Positions 44,790 to 54,200 of a stretch of 64,000 nt of DNA are shown here, piece after piece. Position 1 is the stretch's first letter. Each line of letters starts with the position of its first letter. The notes beneath the pieces were generated by a model. The model was not told where the DNA came from, did no database searches, and saw only the letters and a program-made list of their open reading frames with translations. The translations under genes were made by a program, and so were the position numbers. The stretch lies in the NCBI GenBank assembly GCA_034411995.1, contig DAOUME010000026.1, positions 248,001 through 312,000 on the forward strand, read 5' to 3'. The DNA comes from JAUVXJ01 sp034411995 (GTDB taxonomy: Bacteria > Chloroflexota > Anaerolineae > UBA7937 > B3-Chlor).

Positions 44790-45080
44790 TACCATATCAC
44801 CTCTGGGAGGGATCGGCGGGTCTACCCACGGTTACCCCTGGCGCAACTCGGAGACTGGGACTCTTCCTCGCTCAGGCAACTGACCATCTAACGAGTCAGG
44901 GGGACTGGAACCGGGCATTGGATGCTTAGCGGAAAGCTGGCTACTGGCAGACGGGCAGAGACGGGCACGGGGTCAGAAAGAGCCCGTGCGCCCGCGGGCC
45001 CTGCCCGGACCAGGCACCTGGTCACTCACGACACATGCGCCTCTTGAGGAACGAGATCGAGTCACGGCTGGGGAGGAGAT

Positions 45081-46631
45081 ATGCAGACCCTGCGCGATGT
45101 GATCAACGGCAACGCTCAGAGATCGCCGGAGAAGACTTCTTTCATCTTCGAAGGCGAGAGCTACACCTTCAAGCAGGTGAATGACCGGATCAACAGTCTG
45201 GTCAACGCCCTGACCCCACTGGGTGTGGGAAAGGGAGATCGGGTCGGCATACTGGCCTACAACTGCTCACAATACTTCGAGGTCTTCGGACTGGCCAAAG
45301 CGGGTAGGGTCTGTGTGCCGCTGAACTACAGGTCCGTGGGAAGGGAGCTCGTCTACCTCATCAATCACTCCGGCATCAACACCCTCATCCTCGAGAGCAA
45401 CTTCGTCAATGTCATCAATCCCCTTCGCCACGAGCTAGGCGCGGTCAGGTCATACATCTGCCTCGATGGCGTGGCGGAAGACATGCTGGATTACGAGGAG
45501 TTGATCGGCTCTTCGCCTCCCGACGAACCTGAGGACAAGGTGGAGGAGAATGACCCTTGTGTGTTGTTCTATACCAGCGGCACCACCGGGCGACCCAAGG
45601 GCGCGATTCACACCCACAAGAGCATGGTGGCCGAGGCGCGGCTCCCTCATCGGCATCTTTGCCCCGATGACGTTGTCCTGTGCGTGATGCCTTTCTTCCA
45701 CGTTGGTGGTTCCGCCGCGCACATGATCCCGGCCTTTGCGGCTGGCGCCACCATCGTTGTTCACAAGCGATTCGAGGAGACTCCGGTCCTGGCAGCCATC
45801 GAGAAGGAGAAGGTGACCTACATCTTCCTGGTGCCGGCCATGATCCTCAGACTTCTGGAACATCCAGACCTGAATCGGTACGACTTGAGCAGCTTGCGGG
45901 CGGTGGGTTACACCGGAGCTCCGATGCCCGCCGAGGCTCTGAGGAGAGGCATAGCAAGGCTTGGACAGGTCTTCTTTCAGGAACTGGGCCAGACCGAGAC
46001 TCTCAACATGACCGTACTCAGCCAAGAAGAGCACAAGGCAGAAGGCTCAGCGAAGGAGCTCAAGAGACTAGAGTCTGTGGGAAGGCCGGTGGGAGAACGC
46101 GAGCTGAGGATCGTCGATGAGCAAGGTCAGGATGTTCCCATCGGTGTGGCTGGCGAGATCGTAGCTCGCAGTGACAGAGTGATGAAAGGGTACTGGAACC
46201 TGCCCCGGGAGACGGCCAACACCATACGGGACGGCTGGCTTCACACGGGCGACGTGGGCAGAATGGATGAGGATGGCTATATCTATCTCGTAGATCGCAA
46301 GAAGGATATGATCATCAGCGGTGGTGAGAACATCTACTCCCGCGAGGTAGAGGAGGTGCTGTATATGCACCCCGCCGTCCTGGAGGCAGCGGTGGTGGGT
46401 GTGCCGGATGAGAAATGGGGTGAGTCAGTAAAGGCGGTGCTAGTGCTGCGGCCAGGGGCGGAGGTCGGTGAGAAGGAGATCATCGAGTTCTGCAGGAGCC
46501 ACATGGCGAGCTACAAGAAGCCGCGCTCCGTGGAGTTCTGGGGCGAACTGCCCAAGACGGGCAGCGGCAAGATCAAGAAGGATGAAATCAGGGAGCTCTA
46601 CTGGGAAGGCTACGAGAGAAGGATCCACTAG
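45081..46631 (+). CDS. AMP-forming acyl-CoA ligase
   Basis: 516-residue ANL-superfamily ligase of the medium-chain/aryl acid-CoA ligase type, shorter than the ligase of the first Liv operon. Motifs: CVLFYTSGTTGRPKGAIHTH (about 156-175), QELGQTETLNMT, GWLHTGDVGRMDEDGY, the hinge DRKKDMIISGGENIY and the catalytic Lys in KTGSGKIKKDEIR. It makes an acyl-CoA from an acid, ATP and CoA in the cytoplasm. Divergent from the second Liv operon, with promoters back to back, it likely activates what that transporter imports or the acid formed by the aldehyde dehydrogenase. The substrate cannot be named. Confidence 0.9.
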   Translation: MQTLRDVINGNAQRSPEKTSFIFEGESYTFKQVNDRINSLVNALTPLGVGKGDRVGILAYNCSQYFEVFGLAKAGRVCVPLNYRSVGRELVYLINHSGINTLILESNFVNVINPLRHELGAVRSYICLDGVAEDMLDYEELIGSSPPDEPEDKVEENDPCVLFYTSGTTGRPKGAIHTHKSMVAEARLPHRHLCPDDVVLCVMPFFHVGGSAAHMIPAFAAGATIVVHKRFEETPVLAAIEKEKVTYIFLVPAMILRLLEHPDLNRYDLSSLRAVGYTGAPMPAEALRRGIARLGQVFFQELGQTETLNMTVLSQEEHKAEGSAKELKRLESVGRPVGERELRIVDEQGQDVPIGVAGEIVARSDRVMKGYWNLPRETANTIRDGWLHTGDVGRMDEDGYIYLVDRKKDMIISGGENIYSREVEEVLYMHPAVLEAAVVGVPDEKWGESVKAVLVLRPGAEVGEKEIIEFCRSHMASYKKPRSVEFWGELPKTGSGKIKKDEIRELYWEGYERRIH

Positions 46632-47244
46632 CCCGAGTTCCTCACGGCAAAGCAGAAAGGGGGCATGGCACCCCCAACCTGGCCGCTCCTGTGCCTGTGC
46701 TTGACCCCCGGTGGCAGCGATATCGCTCCCGACCAGGATCAGCAACGAGCGGCATGGACAGAAGACCGAGTGATCCTCCCCGAGCTGGAGAGCCACGACC
46801 GCAAGACACAGCCCCTTTCGTTGGCCTCTTTTCTACATCTTCTTCGCCGGCGCAGGTGTGATTCGAACCCAGGCCCGCGTTGCCTCAGGTCGGATTCTCG
46901 AGCCCCTAGCGCCCCACGTTCCCTCACCGGGGCCAACAACCACGTCCGCAGGCGCAAGCCAGCGTTCATCCTGGTGCAGAACTTGATGCGTCACTGGAGA
47001 TGACGTATCATTGGAGTTGCGCTGGATTCGCTGCTGCTCGGGTGCACTTACAGGGGCACACCCCTCGCGCGGTCGGCCGGCGGACCACGCTGAGAGGGTG
47101 GTCGGTCAGACCTGAGCGAGTTCCGGACCAAGCAGCCACTCGCCGAGCACGGGTTTCGCGAAGCAGACGCCGCAGAGCAACTCTCCATGATGGGCCAGCG
47201 CGGATGAGGGACATTGGACAAGAGAATAACGAAGGAGAGGACGC
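46632..47244 (+). other. 613-bp spacer before the stress protein gene
   Basis: No protein gene recognised. A tRNA-like T-loop motif on the minus strand near 46860 does not extend to a full cloverleaf. A probable promoter lies at 46983. Confidence 0.4.
46983..47011 (+). promoter_or_regulatory. Probable promoter of the universal stress protein gene
   Basis: TTGATG (46983-46988), 17 bp, TATCAT (47006-47011), about 230 nt ahead of the ATG at 47245. Confidence 0.5.
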
Positions 47245-48210
47245 ATGTTTGATCACATCCTGGTTCCTCTGGACGGCTCGTCTCTTGCGGAATGCGTTGT
47301 GCCTCACTCGTTCTCGCTGGCCCGGGCCTTCGGGTCCAGAGTCACGCTGATACGCGTGTTGGAGCGCACTCACGGCGACGACCGACCCAGGTCCGTCGAC
47401 CCCCTCGACTGGCACATCAGCAGGACCGAAGCCGAAGCCTACCTGGCTGGGTGGGCCCATCGACTGGAGGAGGGCGGCGTGGAGACCGGACATCAACTCC
47501 TGGATGGTACGGTCGCCGACCAGGTAGTAGACTTTGTGCGCGATCATGGGGTGGATCTGATGGTCCTCAGCAGCCACGGCCAGGGGGGCCTGAGCGGCTG
47601 GAATGTCAGTGGGACGGTGCAGAAGATCATCCTTCGTGCCTACGTATCCGTGATGATCGTCCGAGCATACCAGCCGCTGGAGACTGCCCTGACAGATATC
47701 GCCTGCCGACGCCTGCTGCTCGCGCTCGACGGCTCGATGCGGGCGGAATGCGCACTGGCCCCGGCCGTACAGCTCGCCCGTTTCTTCTCCTCTCAGCTAT
47801 TAGTGGCCTGTGTCGTGAGCAGGCCGGAGGTGACACGTCATCGGCCACTGACCTCGGAAGAAACCGAGTTGGTCGAGAAGATCACGAGCCTGAACCAGCA
47901 AGAGACGACGGCTTATCTGCGCGGCCTGTCTTCTCGACTGTCCGCAGAGGGAATCGACGTGAATACCCACCTCTTGACCGGCGTCCACGTCCCGGAGATA
48001 CTCCAGGAGTTGGTTCAGCAGGAACAAGCGGACCTGGTGGTAATGAGTGCCCATGGCTCCTCAGGCGCGAGCAAATGGCCTTACGGAGGCCTGGCCACGA
48101 ATTTCATCGCCTATGGCACCACGCCCTTGTTGATCATCCAGGACCTTCGTGCCGGCAACTTGCTTCCCACCGCCGCCGAGCTGGCCGCACAAGCGCACAG
48201 ACCGCGCTGA
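47245..48210 (+). CDS. Universal stress protein with two UspA domains
   Basis: 321 residues, two tandem UspA domains. Domain 1 (about 1-145) starts MFDHILVPLDGSSLAE and ends with the nucleotide-binding pattern SSHGQGGLSGWNVSG; domain 2 (about 155-300) starts CRRLLLALDGSMRAECAL and ends SAHGSSGASKWPYGG. The spaced glycines are those of ATP-binding members. Cytoplasmic; the role is in stress or energy adaptation, not further definable. A GGAGAGGA site precedes the ATG. It ends 26 bp before the glucan synthase gene and may be in the same operon. Confidence 0.92.
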   Translation: MFDHILVPLDGSSLAECVVPHSFSLARAFGSRVTLIRVLERTHGDDRPRSVDPLDWHISRTEAEAYLAGWAHRLEEGGVETGHQLLDGTVADQVVDFVRDHGVDLMVLSSHGQGGLSGWNVSGTVQKIILRAYVSVMIVRAYQPLETALTDIACRRLLLALDGSMRAECALAPAVQLARFFSSQLLVACVVSRPEVTRHRPLTSEETELVEKITSLNQQETTAYLRGLSSRLSAEGIDVNTHLLTGVHVPEILQELVQQEQADLVVMSAHGSSGASKWPYGGLATNFIAYGTTPLLIIQDLRAGNLLPTAAELAAQAHRPR

Positions 48211-48236
48211 GCAAAGCATGAGGGTCACCCAGAGAC

Positions 48237-51200
48237 ATGAGTCCAGCCCGAGATAACGGACACCGCGACAAGGACGCCGGTACCAGCAGCCACGGTGCGG
48301 CTCGAAGCGTAGCGATCAGGCTGGGCAGGGCCCACAGGGTCTCAGAACATCCCGGTCGCCACACCGTCCTTCTCGACCGTTCCAGCGACCTGGAGGCGTC
48401 TCTCAAGGATTCGTACCAGCGTCTTCAGTCCGAGGTCCAGGCAGCCAGTTCTTACGGGGCCGAATGGCTGCTGGACAACTTCTACCTGGTGCAACAGGCG
48501 CTGCGCGATATCCGCAGCGACATGCCCAGACGCTACTACCGCCAGCTTCCCACACTGGATTCAACCCCCCAGGCCGGACTTCCCCGCATCTATGACCTGG
48601 CCCGATCGATCATCACCCACTCCGCTTGCCGACTCAATCCTGCTCAAATGCTGCGCTTCCTGCAAGCCTATCAGAGCGTGCAACCACTGACCATTGGCGA
48701 GTTGTGGGCACTGCCGACCATGTTGCGTTTCGGAATCCTGGAGATCCTCGGCCAGGCAGCCGAGAGCCTCGCTGCACCAGTGGACGATAGCGGCGAGAAA
48801 CTGCTGGGCACCACCCCGTCGACTTTGCCGGCAGATCTGGGGGATGGGACGACCATTGCCAACGGCGTCTTTGGGCTGCGGGTGTTGGCCACCCTGGACT
48901 GGCAGGCTTTCTTCGAGAGTGTCAGTCTGGTGGAACAGGTGCTGCGCCGTGACCCGGCCAGGATCTACTCCCGCATGGACTTCGAAACGCGCGACCGTTA
49001 TCGACGCTCGGTCGAGAAACTGGCCAGAGCCACGGGCCGGAGTGAGCGGGGAATTGCGCGGGAGGCCGTCCGACTCGCCCGGCAGGCGCAGACAGAGAGC
49101 GGAAACTCGCCCCGGGCACATCATGTCGGTTACTACCTGATAGACGCTGGGCGCCCCTTGCTCGAAAACAACCTGGGGTTCCGCGCTCCCTGGCGGAGCC
49201 GTCCACGCCGTTGGCTGCTCCGTCACCCCACCCTGGCATACCTGGCCTGCATCGCCTTGCTGGCTCTGTCCATGGTCTTGGCCGTCGTCGCCTACGCGTG
49301 GGCAGCCAACGGGTCCACCCTACAGATAATCGCTGCGGCCGCCTTGATGTTGGTCCCATCGCTAACGGTGGCTGTCAACCTTACCAACTGGCTGGTCACG
49401 CACTGGCTTCCGCCCCGCTTCGTGCCCAAGCTGGATTTCCAGGAGGGGGTCCCTGCCGACTGCCGAACGATGGTGGTCGTCCCCACGCTTCTCAGCAGCA
49501 CCAGTGATCTGGAACGTCTGTTGCAGCAACTGGAGCTTCATTTCTTGAGCAATCAGGACGATCACGTCTGTTTCACCCTGCTCACCGACTTTGAAGACGC
49601 CCCCCAGAAGCGGATGCCGGGCGACGATGCGCTCCTCGACCAGGCGACGGTTGGCATACGCGACCTGAACAGAAGACACGGCACGGACGATGGCGGCCCC
49701 TTCTACTTCTTCCATCGTGAGCGGAGGTGGAATCCGAGCGAAGACTGCTGGATGGGTTGGGAGCGCAAGAGGGGCAAGTTGACGGAGTTGAATCACTTGC
49801 TCCTGGGAGCGAAAGGCACGTCCTTCGTAGTGCAAGAAGGAAGGCTGGACCTCCTTTCCAGCACGCGGTACGTCATCACTCTCGACGCAGATACCTCTCT
49901 GCCCAGGGATGGTGCACGCCGGCTCATCGGCGCGCTCGCTCACCCCCTGAATCGCGCTGAATTCGACGGGGGAAGTGGCAGGGTGGTTGCTGGCTACACC
50001 ATCCTCCAACCTCGGGTGGAGATCATCCCCACCAGCGCCAATCGCTCCCTCTTTGCTCGGGTCTATTCCGGAGATACCAACGTAGACCTGTACAGCAGGG
50101 CGGTATCCGATGTGTACCAGGACCTGTTCGGCGAAGGCATCTACGTGGGCAAAGGGATCTACGATCTGCAAGCCTTCGACCGCACCGTGGCGGGATGCAT
50201 CCCTGAGAACGCCTTGCTCAGCCACGACCTCTTCGAGGGCATCCTGGGGCGCGTCGGGCTGGTGACGGACATCACCCTCTTCGAAGACTACCCTCCGGAC
50301 TATCTGTCGTTTGCGCATCGTGCCCATCGCTGGATGCGGGGGGATTGGCAGCTCCTGCCCTGGCTGTTGCCCGTGGTGCCAACTGCGAGCGGGCGGGGCG
50401 TGCATAACTACCTTCCGGCCCTCGGTCGCTGGCAGATCATGGACAATCTCCGGCGGAGTCTGGGCCCACCGGCGCTGCTCGCGTTGTTGTCCGCGGGCTG
50501 GTTGTGGCTGCCGGGCTCGCCGTTGATCTGGACCCTGGCCTCATTCGCCGTGCCAGCCGCAGACCTGGTGGCCACCACAGTCACCGGGCTGGCCCGGAGA
50601 TCACCCCGCACAGCCGTGACCGGGCTCATGCGCAGCAGTCGCTACGACGCGCTGCGCTGGCTACTGCAACTCACCTTTCTGCCCTACACTGCGCAACTGA
50701 CCGTGGACGCCATCGGCGCTACCCTCGTACGCCTGACAGTGAGCCACCGGCGCCTGCTCCAATGGACCACCTCCGCGCACACCATCTACCTCTTTGGCAA
50801 GGAGCGGAAGGTGGGCATAACCTGGAGACGGATGTACGTGGGCCCGATTCTTACGGCGCTCATCGCCCTCCTGGTCCTCTTGATCAGGCCAGCCGCCCTG
50901 CTGGTCGCCGCTCCGCTTCTCCTCGCGTGGCTCGTCTCACCGCAGATCGCCCTCTGGACCAGCGCTCCCACGGTGCGGGTACAGACACCGCTTTCGCCGG
51001 ATCAGCGCCAGGAGTTGCGCCGCTTCGCTCTGCGCACCTGGCACTATTTCGAGGAGTTCGTCGGTCCGGAGGACAACTGGCTGCCACCTGACCACTATCA
51101 AGAAGCCCCCCGTGGGCTCGTCGCCCATCGGACCTCTCCAACCAACCTGGGCCTGCTCTTGCTTTCCACCCTGGCCGCCTACGATCTCGGTTTCGTCGGC

Positions 51201-54200
51201 CTGGCCAACGTTGGGTGGCGTCTGGGCTACGCCCTCGAAAGTCTGGGCAAGCTACGACGGTACCGTGGCCATTTCTTCAACTGGTACGATACGCGTACTC
51301 TGAGGCCCTTGCCTCCGCAATACGTCTCCACCGTGGACAGCGGCAACCTGGCGGCATGTCTCGTGGCGCTGCGACAGGGCTTGCTGGCTCTCAGCCACGA
51401 TCCGGTATTGCGCTGGCAGCGCTGGGAGGGGTTGCTCGATGCCCTGGCCGCGGTCGGCGAGACGGTGGGCAGAATCGCCGGTCCCGACCCACCGACAGCC
51501 ATCGCTGAGTGCCGCCAGCACCTGGACCACATCAGTCGGCAGGTGCTCTCGGTGCAGAACGAGCCAGAGCGTTGGCCGACGACGCTCGGCAGGCTGTCAG
51601 AGGAGCTGTGGCCGGAGTTCGAACGGCTGCTCGGACTGGCCATGGAATCGGTCTCGGGCTCAGGAGAGGCCGCCCTGTGGCGCGAGCTGGGAGCCTGGGT
51701 GGGGCGCGTGCGCTATTACGCCCTCGATGCCCGTCGCGAGACAGGCGTGCTGCTCCCCTGGATGGCCGCTGTCAGTGAGCCGCCACCGTTGTTCGGCCGG
51801 ACAAACATCGACCCGGCGACGGCCGACGCCTGGAGGGCACTGCTACTGGCCCTGCCCTCCAATCCGCGGCTCGATGAGATCCCCAAAGTGTGCGATGAGG
51901 CTCAGACACGACTGGCCGAACTCCAGGAGAAGCTGCACGATCATCACGGGCTGGCCGACGACCTGGCGATGGCTCACGGCTGGTGCCAGCGCCTCCAGAA
52001 CGGGCTAGACTTCTCCCGAAAGGCCGCGTCAGACCTGCTGAGCAACTACGAAAAGCTCGCCTCCCAGGCAGAGGCCTACTTCCAGGCTATGGACTTCGGC
52101 TTCTTGTACGACGGGCAACGACAGCTATTCCGCATCGGCCATAACGCCACGACCGGTAGACCGGATGCCAACTACTACGACCTGCTGGCCTCGGAAGCCC
52201 GCATGACCAGCCTGGTGGCCATCGCCAAGGGTGACGTCCCTCAGAGCCACTGGGTACATCTCGGTCGCCCTTTCACCCGGCTCGACGGCGAACGCGTGCT
52301 GCTCTCCTGGGGGGGCAGCATGTTCGAGTACCTCATGCCAGCCCTGCTGATGCGCGGCTACGAAGGCACGTTCATAGAGCAGAGCGCCCGCGCAGCCGTC
52401 CACCGCCAGATCGCCTACGGCCGGGAGAAGGGCGTACCGTGGGGTATCTCGGAGTCGGCCTACTACGCCTTCGACGCGAACATGGGCTATCAGTATGGTC
52501 CTCTCGGCGTACCCGGGCTGGGACTGAGGCGCAACCTGGAAGCAGATCTGGTGATCGCTCCCTACGCCTCTCTGCTGGCGCTCACGTTCCAGCCTGAGCC
52601 AGTGATGAACAATCTCTCCCAATTCGCCAAGCTGGGGATGCTCGGTCTGTATGGCTTCTGCGAGGCCGTCGACTACACGCCCTCGCGAGTCCCCCCCGAG
52701 CAAAGCAAGGCGATTGTCCGCTCCTACTACGCGCATCACCACGGCATGAGCTTCCTGGCCATGACTAACTATCTCCAGCACGAAGTGATGTTGGGTCGCT
52801 TCCATGCTGATCCTCGCATCCAGAGCGTGGAACTGCTCCTGCAAGAGAAGGCCCCTCGGCAGGCACCGGTCGAATACGTTCGGGGGGAAGCAGCCCAGCC
52901 CGTTCGCCGCGTCGAACCCGGAATCGCGCGCAAACCCTGGAGTGTACCTGTGGGCGGACCTTCACCTCAGGTGCGTCTACTGTCCAACGGACGGTACACC
53001 GTGCTCGTCTCCAGTGCGGGTGGCGGCTACAGTCGCTGGCAGGAGATAGATCTCACGCGTTGGCGTGCCGACTCCACCATGGACGACTGGGGAACCTGGC
53101 TGTACCTGAAGGACAGAGAGAGCGGAGCCCTGTGGTCGGCCGCCCATCAGCCGATCGGTTCTCCGGCAGACGACGAGGAGGCGGTCTACTACCCCTACAG
53201 GGCGGAGTTCCGCCGCCGACATCGCGACGTCGCCTCTCGGTTGGACATCATCGTGGCGCCCGACAACGACGTCGAGATCCGCCGTGTCATCTTGACCAAC
53301 CACAGCACTCGCCGGCGCACGCTGACCCTCACCAGCTACGGCGAGGTCATCCTGGCTCCTCAAGCACAAGACCTTAGCCACCCAGCCTTCAACAAGCTCT
53401 TTCTGGAAAGCGAGTATCTCCCAGAGCGGCACGCCCTGGTGTTTCGTCGCCGTGCGCGGGCGGCCGGTGAAGAGCCGGTCTACCTCGGTCACGCCGTGTG
53501 CACCAAGCGCAGGCAACGACGCACCGACGCTCACGAGAGCGACCGCGGACAGTTCCTGGGTCGAGGCCGGACACCCCTCGATCCCCAGGCCCTCAGCGAC
53601 GACAGTTCGGGGCTCTCAGGGACCACCGGGCCGACACTGGACCCGGTGTTTGCCCTCGGGGAGGACGTCGAACTGGGCCCCTACGCCACCAGGGAGGTCG
53701 CTTTCCTCACCGTGGCTGGGAGGTCTCGAGAGGAGATACTGGACCTCATCGAGCGCTACCAGGACTGGTCCCGCATAGAACTGGCCTTCGACCAAGCGCT
53801 GTCCCGCACCGACCTCGAGCTGCGCCAGCTCGACCTGACCTCGGCGAACTTGCAGCGATTCGACCGATTGCTCTCCGCCCTGCTCTACCCTCAAGCTGCG
53901 CTGCGTGCCGACGCCTCGGTCCTGGCGGACAACACGAGGGGTCAGCCAGGCCTGTGGAAGTACTCTGTTTCCGGCGATGCTCCCATACTGCTGGTCCGCA
54001 TCGCCAGCGAGGGAGGACTCGCCCTGGTGCACGAGCTGCTCAGGGCCCACGCCTACTGGCGAAGCCGCCTGATGGAAATCGACCTGGTGATTCTCAACCA
54101 GCAAGACGTGGGGTACGACCAACCCCTGCACGGCCAGTTGCGATCGCTGATCAACCGCCTGGGCCAGGAGGCCTGGCTGAACCAACGCGGAGGGGTGTTC

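Larger units (their letters stand above)
43795..45080. other. 1.29-kb intergenic region between the divergent liv operon and ligase gene
   Basis: No protein gene is recognised. It holds a divergent promoter pair near 44704-44789. The liv side would have a leader of about 900 nt, the ligase side about 285 nt. Near 44965-44989 the ligase leader can form a 7-bp stem (GCACGGG with CCCGTGC). Confidence 0.5.

Noticed and set aside
46840..46960. tRNA-like sequence on the minus strand (GGTTCGAATC with a GC-rich 3' arm)
   Set aside because: The T-stem has two mismatches, the acceptor arms pair over only five bases and no anticodon arm can be drawn.
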